NCBI RefSeq assembly: GCF_014195485.1
Contig: NZ_JACIBU010000001.1
Span: 3,100,001 to 3,164,000, forward strand
From: Modestobacter versicolor
Lineage (GTDB): Bacteria; Actinomycetota; Actinomycetes; Mycobacteriales; Geodermatophilaceae
Reading direction: 5' to 3'
Length of the DNA: 64,000 nt
Position numbers and translations under genes: made by a program
In this document: positions 23,000 through 31,199 of the stretch, in pieces
Layout: each line of letters opens with the position of its first letter
How positions within the stretch are numbered: the stretch's first letter is position 1
Notes under the pieces: generated by a model
Databases searched by the model: none
What the model was told of the DNA's origin: nothing
The model's input: only the letters and a program-made list of their open reading frames with translations

Positions 23000-24878
23000 C
23001 CGCGCTGTGCCCGGCCGGCAGCCGGCTGCGGCCCGCCTCGGCGGGGCGCGGCCGGTCCTGCGGGTGGGCCCGGACGGCGAGCAGCGCGACGTCGTCCTCC
23101 ACGGCCCCCTCCAGCGCGCCCAGCAGCCGGTCGCAGACCTCCTCCAGCGGCAGCCGGCCCACCCGGCCGACCTCGGCGACCAGCCAGGCGAGCCCGGCGT
23201 CCAGCGAGGACCCCCGCCGCTCGACCAGGCCGTCGGTGTAGAGCAGCACCGTCGCCCCGGCGCGCAGCTCGGCGACGTGGTCAGCGCGCGACGCCGAGGG
23301 GTCCAGGCCCAGCAGCAGGTCCGGCTCGTGCTCGAGCACGGACACCTCCCCCTCCGGCGAGACCAGCAGCGGTGGCGGGTGGCCGGCGTTGCTCCAGCGG
23401 AGCAGCCGCACCCCCCGGGCCTCCTCCGCCGGCCCCTGCTCGATCGTCGCCAGCACCGCGGTGGCCAGCGTGTCGACCGCGAGGTCGCACATCGCCCGGT
23501 CCAGCGCGGTCAGGACGGCGGCCGGTGGCTCCTGCAGGCTGTGCGCCACCCCGCGGAGCACGTTGCGCACCTGGGCCATCGCCGCCGCGGCGTGCCGGTC
23601 GTGCCCGGTGACGTCGCCGATGACCAGGGCGGTGCGGCCGTCGCCGAGCAGGAAGGCGTCGTACCAGTCGCCGCCGACCTGGGCCTGGGACGCCGCGGGG
23701 AGGTAGCGGACGGCGATCTCCAGGTGGTCGGGCTCCGGCGGCTCGGTGAGCAGGCTGCGCTGCAGCGCCTCGGCCATCCCCTGGACGGCGGCGTGCCGTT
23801 CCTGCTCGGCCTGCCGGGCCCGGATCCGCTCCAGCGCCTGGGCGCACTGCGCGGCCAGCGCGACCAGCAGCTCCAGCTCGCCCTCGTCCAGCGTCCGCGG
23901 CCGGTCCCAGGCGACGCTGAGCGAGCCGATCCGCCGCCCGCCGCTCTCCAGCGGCACCGCCGCCCAGGCCTGCCCGACCGTGTCGGCCATCAGCGCCGCC
24001 CACTCGGCGGAGAACGCGAGGCTGGCTGCGGTGTCCGGCAGCAGCACCCGCTGCCCGGTGCGGGCCGCCACGCAGCCGGGGTAGCCGGCCTCGAGGGGCA
24101 GCAGGGTGTCCGCACCCGCCTGGGCGGCACCCAGGTCCTCCGTCAGCACGATGCGCAGGTGGTCGCCCTCGCGGACGCCGACCGCCCCGCCGATCGCGCC
24201 GAGGCCCACCAGACCGCGGTGGGTGACCACCCGGGCCAGCTCGTCGAGCGTCTCCGCCTCGCCGAGGGCCAGGGCGACCGCGGAGAGGGCGGCCAGCCGG
24301 CGGGCGGTCTCGGCCTCCGCCTCCCGCGATGCCCGGAGCTCGGCGGCTCGGGCGAACAGGTCGCTCTCCACCTCGAGCACGCGGCGCCGCCACTTCTTGC
24401 CGGTGCCGCTCGGGTGCCCTGCCTGGGCCTGCTCGCGGACGTAGTCGGTGATGTCCTCGGCCCGCTGGAGCACGTACCGGCACCCGCCGGCCGCGTCGAG
24501 CACCGGGACGCTGATCAGGCTCCAGAAGCGCTTGACGAAGCCCCCGGCACGGTCCGGGATGTCGTACTGCTGCACCGGCATGGTGTGCGGCCGGCCGGTG
24601 TCCCTGGCCCGCAGGATCGCCGCGCGCACCTTGGCCGCCCCGCCGTCCGGCTCGTGGTCGTTGGGGTTGCCCGGGAAGGCGTCGAAGAGGTCCCGGCCGA
24701 CGAGCTCGGCCAGCGCCCGGCCCGTGCTGGCCAGGAAGGCGTCGTTGGCGTCGGCGATCACCAGGTCGGGCGTCAGCACCAGGTAGGGCGTCGGCATCGC
24801 CCGGAAGACGGCGGTGTGGTCGATGCGGGCCGCGCTCGGGCCGGCTGCGTGCTCCGGCTCGTCCGCTCGCGTGACCAC
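22989..24878 (-). CDS. PAS-GAF-SpoIIE protein phosphatase
   Basis: A 629-residue sensor phosphatase. Order: PAS (about 20-150; PTPYLVLTPDLVIADANDAFL, ending AEDITDYVREQ), a short coiled linker, GAF (195-355) and SpoIIE/PP2C (395-600; VGGDWYDAF, VIGDVTGHD, SNAGHPPPLLV, LLYTDGLVERRG, EDDVALLAVRAH). The catalytic half is clearly paralogous to the enzyme at 6390-8936; both share QRSLLTxPPEPDH and QVGGDWYDAF. A STAS protein is the expected substrate, but none is next to it. No membrane segment. Confidence 0.93.
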   Translation of the reverse strand: MVTRADEPEHAAGPSAARIDHTAVFRAMPTPYLVLTPDLVIADANDAFLASTGRALAELVGRDLFDAFPGNPNDHEPDGGAAKVRAAILRARDTGRPHTMPVQQYDIPDRAGGFVKRFWSLISVPVLDAAGGCRYVLQRAEDITDYVREQAQAGHPSGTGKKWRRRVLEVESDLFARAAELRASREAEAETARRLAALSAVALALGEAETLDELARVVTHRGLVGLGAIGGAVGVREGDHLRIVLTEDLGAAQAGADTLLPLEAGYPGCVAARTGQRVLLPDTAASLAFSAEWAALMADTVGQAWAAVPLESGGRRIGSLSVAWDRPRTLDEGELELLVALAAQCAQALERIRARQAEQERHAAVQGMAEALQRSLLTEPPEPDHLEIAVRYLPAASQAQVGGDWYDAFLLGDGRTALVIGDVTGHDRHAAAAMAQVRNVLRGVAHSLQEPPAAVLTALDRAMCDLAVDTLATAVLATIEQGPAEEARGVRLLRWSNAGHPPPLLVSPEGEVSVLEHEPDLLLGLDPSASRADHVAELRAGATVLLYTDGLVERRGSSLDAGLAWLVAEVGRVGRLPLEEVCDRLLGALEGAVEDDVALLAVRAHPQDRPRPAEAGRSRLPAGHSAVSG

Positions 24879-24971
24879 GGCCCCTCACGACCAGCGAGGT
24901 CCGCCGCCACGGTGCGGCGGCCCTGTCGGGCTGGACGATACCGGCGCGCGGGCCCGACGGGCCCGGCGAGC

Positions 24972-26585
24972 TCAGCGCAGCGTCGTCGCGGCGGTGCTGG
25001 TCGGCGTGGCCGTCGTGGTGGGGGCGGTGGTCACCGGGGTGCCGCCGTCCTCGTCGTCGTCGTCGTCCTCGTCCGGCTCGTCGGTCTCCACCGGCTCGGT
25101 CTCCACGGGCTCGGTGGTCACCGTGGGGGTCGGCGTGGCGGTCGGGCTGGGGGTCGGCGTGCTGGTGGTCGCCCGCGGCGTCGGGCTGGCCGACGGCGTC
25201 GCCTTCTCCGGGGACTGGACGACGGCCTCGGCCGGCGCGCGCGAGGAGCCGCCCGCGGAGCTGCTGCGCGGCTCGGCGGCGGCCGCGTAGCTGACCAGCA
25301 CGGTCTGGCCGGGCTGCAGCCGGACCGACAGCGGCGCGACGTCGACGACGGTGCCCGGGGACACCTCGTCGGTCTCGACGGCCTCCAGCTGCACCTGGAG
25401 GTCCATCGCCTCCAGCTGGATGCGCACGGCGTCGACCGGGCGGCCCACGTAGTCGGCCCGCTCCAGCACCAGCTCGTCGGCCGCCGGGGACGCGGTCACC
25501 TGGAGCGTGGAGGCGGTGGTCGCCGGCGGCGCGGTCGGGGTCAGCGCCTGGAGCACGCCCGCGGCGAGCCCGGCGCCGACCAGCAGCGCCACGAGCGGCA
25601 CCAGCAGCCGGCCGACCCGGCCCTGCGGCGCCGGGCGGGGCGGGCGCCGCGTCTCGCCGGTGGCCGGGGCCGCCCCGGCGAGCGCCGCGGCGTCGGGCAG
25701 CAGCCAGAAGCTCTGCGTGTCGGTGCGCTGCACCGGCGGCAGCTGCCGGCCGGCGAGCACCTCGTCAACGGCGGCCACGAACGCCGCGCCGTCCGGGTAG
25801 CGCTGCGCCGGGTCCTTGACCAGGGCGTGCTCGATGAGCGTGCGGATGCCGGCCGGGACCTCGTCGGGCAGCGGGTCGGGGGTGTCGCGCAGGTGCCGCA
25901 GCGCGATGGTGACCGAGTTGTCGCCGTCGAACGCCCGCCGACCGGCCAGGCACTCGTAGCCGACCATGCCCAGGGCGTAGACGTCGCTCGCCGGGGTGGC
26001 GTGCGCGCCGGCCGCCTGCTCCGGGGAGAGGTAGGAGGCGGTGCCGATCACCTGGCCGGTCTGGGTCAGCGGCACGCTGCCCGCCGACCACGCGATCCCG
26101 AAGTCGGTGATCTTGACGGTGCCGTCCCAGCGGACGAGCACGTTGCCCGGCTTCACGTCCCGGTGGACGACGCCGGCCTCGTGGGCGACGGCCAGCGCGG
26201 CGGCGGTCTGCCGGAGCAGGTCGAGCGTGCGGTCGGGGGTGAGCGCGCCGCCGCGGGCGAGCAGGGAGGACAGCGACTCGCCCTCGACCAGCTCCATGAC
26301 CAGGTAGGCGAGGTGCTCGCCCGACCCGTCGATCGCCGGCTCCTCGCCGTAGTCGTAGACGGCGGCGATGTTCGGGTGGCCCAGCGCCGCGGCGTGCTGC
26401 GCCTCGGCCCGGAAGCGGGCCAGGAAGAGCTCGTCGCCGGTGTACTCGCTGCGCAGCACCTTGACCGCGACCGGGCGGCCGAGCAGCTGGTCGTGCGCCC
26501 GCCAGACCTGGCCCATGCCGCCGGCGGCGAGCAGGGCGCGCAGTTCGTAGCGGTCGGCGAGGATCTTCCTCGCTGGCTCCACCAC
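24972..26585 (-). CDS. PknA-like Ser/Thr protein kinase with one PASTA-like domain
   Basis: A 537-residue receptor-type kinase. The kinase domain (10-275) has GGMGQVW (glycine loop), VAVKVL (lysine), HRDVKPGN (catalytic loop) and DFGIAWS. A membrane helix is near residues 325-345, then one PASTA-like extracellular module (LERADYVGRPVDAVRIQLEAM to TVLVSYAAA), then a Thr/Pro/acidic tail (DEPDEDDDDDEDGG). VLRSEYTGDELFLARFRAEA and HPNIAAVYDYGE match PknA at 56919, so it is a PknA paralogue. GTG 26585 is used; GTG 26582 is next. Gap upstream to glycerate kinase: 143 bases. Confidence 0.9.
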   Translation of the reverse strand: MVEPARKILADRYELRALLAAGGMGQVWRAHDQLLGRPVAVKVLRSEYTGDELFLARFRAEAQHAAALGHPNIAAVYDYGEEPAIDGSGEHLAYLVMELVEGESLSSLLARGGALTPDRTLDLLRQTAAALAVAHEAGVVHRDVKPGNVLVRWDGTVKITDFGIAWSAGSVPLTQTGQVIGTASYLSPEQAAGAHATPASDVYALGMVGYECLAGRRAFDGDNSVTIALRHLRDTPDPLPDEVPAGIRTLIEHALVKDPAQRYPDGAAFVAAVDEVLAGRQLPPVQRTDTQSFWLLPDAAALAGAAPATGETRRPPRPAPQGRVGRLLVPLVALLVGAGLAAGVLQALTPTAPPATTASTLQVTASPAADELVLERADYVGRPVDAVRIQLEAMDLQVQLEAVETDEVSPGTVVDVAPLSVRLQPGQTVLVSYAAAAEPRSSSAGGSSRAPAEAVVQSPEKATPSASPTPRATTSTPTPSPTATPTPTVTTEPVETEPVETDEPDEDDDDDEDGGTPVTTAPTTTATPTSTAATTLR

Positions 26586-26728
26586 GTCGCGCCGTCCCCT
26601 CGTCCTGCCTGCTCGTCCGGTGCACACCCGGGCCGGCCGGCGCTGGCTGGACGCTCCGCGTGGGTGATGCCCCGCGAGGGCGTTCGTACACATGCGTTCG
26701 GACGGCTGGGTGACCCTAGCCGCCAACG

Positions 26729-27850
26729 TCACCGTGTGACGGACTGTTCCCGCGCGAGCTGACGACCTGCCTCGGCGAGCCACCGCGCGGGCTCGGCCAT
26801 CGCCGCCGGGACGTCCCCGGCCAGGTCGGTGAGGGAGACCGCCCGCTGCACCGGCAGCTCGCCGTCGGCGTCCACCCGGCCGGCGACGACGGTGACCGGC
26901 ACCCCGGCGCGGCCGGCCCGCTCGACCAGCTCGCCGACGACCTTGCCGCGCAGCGACTGGGCGTCGAACTGCCCCTCCCCGGTGACCACCAGGGCAGCGC
27001 CGGCCAGCGCGTCGTCGAGCCCGGCGGCCGCGGCCACGGCGGCAGCCCCGCTGACGAAGTCGGCACCCCAGCAGGCGGCGAACCCGTACGCCGTCCCCCC
27101 GGCCGCACCCGCGCCGGGCGCCGCCCGGTCGCCGCCGAGCAGGTCGGCCAGCCGGGCGAGCGCAGCGTCGAGCTCGGCGACCTGCGCCGGGGAGGCGCCC
27201 TTCTGCGGTCCGAACTGGCCGGCCGCGCCCAGCGGGCCGAGCAGCGGTGCGGTGACGTCGACCAGGCACTGGACGCCGCCGGGCGGCGGCGGGGTGAGCC
27301 CGCCGAGGTCGACCCGGTGCAGCCGGGCCAGCGCACCGCCGCCGGGCGGCAGGTCGGCGCCGTCGGCGTCCAGGAAGCGGGCGCCCAGCGCGGCCAGCGC
27401 GCCGGTGCCGCCGTCGGTCGTGGCCGACCCGCCCAGCGTCAGCAGCACCCGGTCGACGCCCGCGGCGACGACGGCGGCCAGCAGCTCGCCCAGCCCCCGG
27501 GTGGTCGCGCCCAGCGGGTCGGGGCGCTCGAGCAGCGGCAGCCCGGCCGCCCGGGCCATCTCGACCACGGCGGTGCCGTCGGGCAGCAGCAGCCAGGCGG
27601 CCTCCATCGGCCGGCCGTCGGGACCTGTCACCTGCGCGCTCCGCCAGCACCCCGGTGGGAGGTCGTGCCCGAGCGCCTCGAGCGTGCCCTCGCCGCCGTC
27701 GGCCAGCGGGAGGGTGAGCACCTCGTCGTCCGGGCGCACCTCGCGCCAGCCGGCGGCCAGCGCGTCGGCGGCCTCGGCCGCCCCCAGCGTGCCCTTGAAG
27801 GAGTCCGGCGCGATGACCACGCGCATCGGCTGCTGGGCGTCGGCGACCAT
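26729..27850 (-). CDS. glxK: Glycerate kinase
   Basis: A 373-residue glycerate kinase of the GarK/GlxK family, phosphorylating glycerate to 2-phosphoglycerate with ATP. Signatures: VVIAPDSFKGTLGAAEAADALAAGW, PLADGGEGTLEAL, LGGSATTDGGTGALAALGARFLD, QFGPQKGAS, VVTGEGQFDAQSLRGKVVG. The length is normal. ATG 27850 lies seven bases after TAGGGT, so the mRNA may be leaderless; an internal ATG (MRVVIAPD) is an alternative. No glyoxylate pathway gene is adjacent. Confidence 0.93.
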   Translation of the reverse strand: MVADAQQPMRVVIAPDSFKGTLGAAEAADALAAGWREVRPDDEVLTLPLADGGEGTLEALGHDLPPGCWRSAQVTGPDGRPMEAAWLLLPDGTAVVEMARAAGLPLLERPDPLGATTRGLGELLAAVVAAGVDRVLLTLGGSATTDGGTGALAALGARFLDADGADLPPGGGALARLHRVDLGGLTPPPPGGVQCLVDVTAPLLGPLGAAGQFGPQKGASPAQVAELDAALARLADLLGGDRAAPGAGAAGGTAYGFAACWGADFVSGAAAVAAAAGLDDALAGAALVVTGEGQFDAQSLRGKVVGELVERAGRAGVPVTVVAGRVDADGELPVQRAVSLTDLAGDVPAAMAEPARWLAEAGRQLAREQSVTR

Positions 27851-27857
27851 GGGCCGA

Positions 27858-27863
27858 ACCCTA
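27858..27863 (-). promoter_or_regulatory. Putative -10 element for leaderless glycerate kinase mRNA
   Basis: TAGGGT on the minus strand with seven bases to the ATG, the same hexamer as upstream of ggt and cinA. Confidence 0.42.
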
Positions 27864-27883
27864 GGGCCGCGCCGTTCCGCCCG

Positions 27884-29272
27884 TCAGCCGGTGCGGGCCG
27901 GCCGGATCACCGCGACCAGCAGCGCACCGAGCAGGGTGAGCACCGCCCCGCCCAGCGCCGCCCGGTCCCAACCGGCCAGCAGCTCCACCGGGGTGCCCGA
28001 GCCGGCCACCAGGACGACGACGGTCACCCCGACCGCGGCGCCGAGGTAGCGCGCGGTGTTGTTGGCGCCGCTGCCCATCCCGGCCTGCGCGGGCGGCACG
28101 TGCGCCACCGCCTCCCGGCCCAGCGCGGCGTTGGCGGCCCCGTAGCCGACGCCCAGGACGACGAGCCCCGGCAGCAGCCGGGCGCCGGAGGAGCCCGCGT
28201 CGAGCACCGCGTACGCGCCCAGCCCCACCGCGCAGACGGCCAGGGCGATCGCCAGCAGCACCCGGCCGTCCAGCCCGGGCACCAGCCGGACGGCGAGCGC
28301 GGTGGCGGTGCTGACCGCCGACCACACCAGCACCAGCAGAGTGGCGCTGAGCAGGCTCTCGCCCAGGCCGCGCTGGAGCACCGTGGGCACGTAGGAGCTC
28401 AGGCCCACCACCGTCGCGCCGGTGACGAACGCCCCGACCGTGGCGGCCAGGAAGCCGGGGATGCGGAACAGCCGCAGGTCGATCATCGGCGCGGTCTGCC
28501 GCAGCTCGGCGGGGACGAAGGCAGCCAGCAGTGCGACGCCGAGCACGAGCAGGACGGCGACCGAGGGCTGCCCCCACCCGCCGCGGGACTGCACCAGGCC
28601 GGCGAGCAGGGCGCTCATCCCGCCGGCGAGCAGCACGATCCCGGCGAGGTCGACCCGCCGGTCGGCGCGGCCACCGGACTCGGCCAGCGTCCACCGCGCG
28701 ACGCCGGCCAGCAGCACGGCCGCGGCGGCGGTCGCCCAGTACGTCGTCCGCCAGCCCTGCCCGTGGTCCAGCGCGACGGTGACCAGGCCGCCCAGCCCGG
28801 TGCCCGCCCCGACGCTGGCGCCCCAGACGGCGGCCGCCCGGCTGCGGGCGGGGCCCGGCGGGAACGCCGCCCCGATCAGGCCGAGGGCGCAGGCGAGCAC
28901 CGCCGCGCCACCCACCCCCTGCAGCAGCCGGCCGGCGATGAAGACGCCCGGGGAGCCGGACACCGCGACGAGCACCGCACCCAGGCCGAGCACGACCAGC
29001 CCGGCGGTGAAGACCCGGCGCCGGCCGAGGTCGTCGGCGAGCACGCCGGCGGTGAGCAGCGCGGTGGCCAGGCCCACGCTCATCGCGCTGAGCAGCCACG
29101 CCTGGGCGCCCGGTCCGGCGTCCAGGGCCACCGTCGTCCGGACGGCGGTGGCCAGCGGCGTGACGAAGGTGATCAGCACCAGCAGCGTGGCCAGCGACGC
29201 CATGAGCAGGGTGCGGACCTGCTGCGGGGTGGCCCGCAGGACCGGCGTGGCAGCGGCGACGGCGCTGGGCAT
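27884..29272 (-). CDS. MFS transporter, drug-efflux type
   Basis: A 462-residue major facilitator with about 12-14 membrane segments. The loop motif ADDLGRRRVFTAGL (motif A) and the motif C-like GASVGAGTGLGGLV indicate a proton-driven exporter of the DHA family. ATG 29272 gives a short N-terminal tail before the first helix. It is divergent from the HxlR regulator gene at 29364; two 17-base operator-like sites lie between them, so this pump is the likely target. The substrate is unknown. Confidence 0.9.
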   Translation of the reverse strand: MPSAVAAATPVLRATPQQVRTLLMASLATLLVLITFVTPLATAVRTTVALDAGPGAQAWLLSAMSVGLATALLTAGVLADDLGRRRVFTAGLVVLGLGAVLVAVSGSPGVFIAGRLLQGVGGAAVLACALGLIGAAFPPGPARSRAAAVWGASVGAGTGLGGLVTVALDHGQGWRTTYWATAAAAVLLAGVARWTLAESGGRADRRVDLAGIVLLAGGMSALLAGLVQSRGGWGQPSVAVLLVLGVALLAAFVPAELRQTAPMIDLRLFRIPGFLAATVGAFVTGATVVGLSSYVPTVLQRGLGESLLSATLLVLVWSAVSTATALAVRLVPGLDGRVLLAIALAVCAVGLGAYAVLDAGSSGARLLPGLVVLGVGYGAANAALGREAVAHVPPAQAGMGSGANNTARYLGAAVGVTVVVLVAGSGTPVELLAGWDRAALGGAVLTLLGALLVAVIRPARTG

Positions 29273-29289
29273 GGGTCCCCCGACGGGAT

Positions 29290-29306
29290 GGTTTGACGAT
29301 CGAACC
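29290..29306. promoter_or_regulatory. Operator-like inverted repeat 1 between MFS and HxlR genes
   Basis: GGTTTGACGATCGAACC, an imperfect palindrome (outer GGTT/AACC arms plus one more pair), 17 bases long. It shares GGTTTGA...AACC with the site at 29331-29347; the starts are 41 bases apart, close to four helix turns. Confidence 0.5.
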
Positions 29307-29330
29307 GAGAGGCGGACGTTAGCGGTCGTC

Positions 29331-29347
29331 GGTTTGATGTGCAAACC
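29331..29347. promoter_or_regulatory. Operator-like inverted repeat 2 between MFS and HxlR genes
   Basis: GGTTTGATGTGCAAACC, six-base perfect arms GGTTTG/CAAACC around five bases. It lies 17 bases before the chosen HxlR start and overlaps the alternative ATG at 29337, which argues against that ATG as the start. Confidence 0.55.
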
Positions 29348-29363
29348 TGGAGGTGTGACGCTG

Positions 29364-29792
29364 GTGTCGGAGCTGCCCGGACGCTTCTGCTCGATCGCCG
29401 CCGCCCTGGAGGTGGTCGGCGACCGCTGGTCGCTGCTCGCCGTCCGCGAGGTGTCGCTGGGCAACCACCGGTTCAGCGAGATCCTCGCCGGCACCGGCGC
29501 CCCCCGGGACCGGCTCTCCGCCCGGCTCAAGGCGCTGGTCGAGGCCGAGGTGCTGGAGCGGCGGCAGTACTCCGACGCGCCCCCGCGGTTCGACTACCAC
29601 CTGACGCCGGCCGGCAAGGACCTCCTGCCGGTGCTCCGCTCGCTGATGGCCTGGGGCGACCGCTGGGCGGTGGAGACCCCGCCGGTGACGCTGCTGCACC
29701 ACGACCACGAGCTGCAGGCGACGACCACCTGCGCGGCCTGCGGCGAGCGGGTCCGCGGCGCCGACGTGCACCGGCGGTCCAACACCGCCTGA
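29364..29792 (+). CDS. HxlR family transcriptional regulator
   Basis: A 142-residue winged-helix regulator. RFCSIAAALEVVGDRWSLLAVREVSLGNHRFSEIL is the HxlR signature with its conserved cysteine (Cys9), followed by RDRLSARLKALVEAEVLERRQY, the recognition helix and wing. The C-terminal extension has CAACGERV, a possible CxxC metal or redox site. GTG 29364 is chosen: GGAGG lies ten bases upstream and the protein begins like its relatives. It probably controls the divergent MFS pump through the two inverted repeats. Confidence 0.88.
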   Translation: MSELPGRFCSIAAALEVVGDRWSLLAVREVSLGNHRFSEILAGTGAPRDRLSARLKALVEAEVLERRQYSDAPPRFDYHLTPAGKDLLPVLRSLMAWGDRWAVETPPVTLLHHDHELQATTTCAACGERVRGADVHRRSNTA

Positions 29793-29796
29793 CCGG

Positions 29797-31161
29797 TCAG
29801 CTCGCCGGCGGCCCGTAGATCCCGGTGCCCTGAGCGGCGGCGAGCCGCGCGTCCTCCGGCCGGACGACGTCGAGCTGGGTGCTCTCCGGCGGCAGCACCG
29901 CCTGCCACAGCCAGTCGGTCGCCACCCGCAGCCGGTTGGCCATCGCCGGCAGGGCGTACAGGTGGTAGGCGCGGGTCACGAACTTGGCCAGCGGCCCGGT
30001 CAGCGGCACCCCGAGCGGCTTGGCGACGGCGTCCCGGCCGCCCAGGTCGGCGACCAGGCCGAGGTCGCGGTGCCGGTAGGGCCTCGCGGTGCCCACCCCC
30101 AGGCTGGCGGCGATGTTCCGGCCCAGCGCCGTGCCCTGCCGCTGGGCGTGCTGCGCGGTCGGCGGGGTGTCCGGCGGGGTCGCCGCGGGCAGCGCCGCGG
30201 CGAGGTCGGGCACGGCGGCGGCGTCGCCGGCCGCCCAGACGTGCGGCACCCCGGGCACCGAGAGGTCGGCGTCGACGACGACCCGGCCCTTGCGGGTGGG
30301 TAGGTCGAGCCCGGCGACCAGCGGGCTGGGCGCCACCCCGGCGCCCCACACCAGCGTCCGGGTGGCGACGACGGTGCCGTCGGTGAGGGTGACGCTGCGC
30401 GCGTCGGCCGACGCCACGCTCACCCCGAGCCGGACGTCGACGCCGCGGTCGTGCAGCAGGTCCAGGGCGAGGCGGCCGAGCTCCGGGCCGAGCTCGGGCA
30501 GCACCGTCGGGGCCACGTCGACCAGGATCCAGCGGATGTCCTCGGTGCCGGTGCGGTTCCAGCGGCGCTCGATCGTGCGCAGCCAGCGCTGGGTCTGGGC
30601 GACGAACTCCGTCCCGGTGTAGCCGGCCCCGACCGCGACGACGGTGAGCCGTTCCCGGCGCCGGGCGCGGCCCTCCTCGGTGTCCGGCTCGGCGTCGGCC
30701 GCGTCCAGCTGGTGCATCAGGTGGTCGCGCAGGTAGACCGCCTCGACCAGCGTCTTCAGCCCGCGGGCATGCTCGGCGACACCGGGGATGTCGAACTGCC
30801 GGGTGACCGAACCCGGCACCAGCACCAGCCGGTCCCAGTGCTCCTGGTGCACCTCCCGCGGGCCGGAGGCCGGCGCGGAGGTCACCGTCACGGTGCGGGC
30901 GGCCAGGTCGGCGCCGGTGACGTGGCCGAGCACCAGCCGCACCCGCGGCAGCGCGCGCCGCAGCGAGACGGCGATGTGCCGGGCCTCGATGACACCGGTC
31001 GCCACCTCGGGCAGCAGCGGGCTGTAGAGCAGGTAGTCGGTGGGGTTCACCAGCACCAGCTCGGCCTGCTCGGGCGCCAGGTGCCGGTGCAGGTGGCGCA
31101 GTGCGTAGAACCCGGCGAACCCGCCGCCGACGACCACGATGCGGGGAGTGCCCTCAGCCAT
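29797..31161 (-). CDS. ndh: Type II NADH dehydrogenase
   Basis: A 454-residue single-subunit NADH:quinone oxidoreductase, non-proton-pumping, on the inner face of the membrane. FAD-binding GxGxxG is in IVVVGGGFAGFYALRHL; the NADH-binding motif is VVAVGAGYTGTEFVAQ; HVWAAGDAAAVPD and the AQxAxxQG-like AQHAQRQGTALGRNIAA are family landmarks. The C-terminal helix FVTRAYHLYALPAMANRL would hold it to the membrane. ATG 31161. It follows the Dyp peroxidase gene at 31200-32477 with a 38-base gap, on the same strand. Confidence 0.92.
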   Translation of the reverse strand: MAEGTPRIVVVGGGFAGFYALRHLHRHLAPEQAELVLVNPTDYLLYSPLLPEVATGVIEARHIAVSLRRALPRVRLVLGHVTGADLAARTVTVTSAPASGPREVHQEHWDRLVLVPGSVTRQFDIPGVAEHARGLKTLVEAVYLRDHLMHQLDAADAEPDTEEGRARRRERLTVVAVGAGYTGTEFVAQTQRWLRTIERRWNRTGTEDIRWILVDVAPTVLPELGPELGRLALDLLHDRGVDVRLGVSVASADARSVTLTDGTVVATRTLVWGAGVAPSPLVAGLDLPTRKGRVVVDADLSVPGVPHVWAAGDAAAVPDLAAALPAATPPDTPPTAQHAQRQGTALGRNIAASLGVGTARPYRHRDLGLVADLGGRDAVAKPLGVPLTGPLAKFVTRAYHLYALPAMANRLRVATDWLWQAVLPPESTQLDVVRPEDARLAAAQGTGIYGPPAS

Positions 31162-31199
31162 GGTGACCAGCCTGGCCACCGGGCACCCGTCCCGTCCAG

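Noticed and set aside
29337-29339. ATG as the start of the HxlR gene
   Set aside because: It lies inside the second inverted repeat, has no ribosome site and would add non-conserved residues; GTG 29364 has GGAGG at the right distance.
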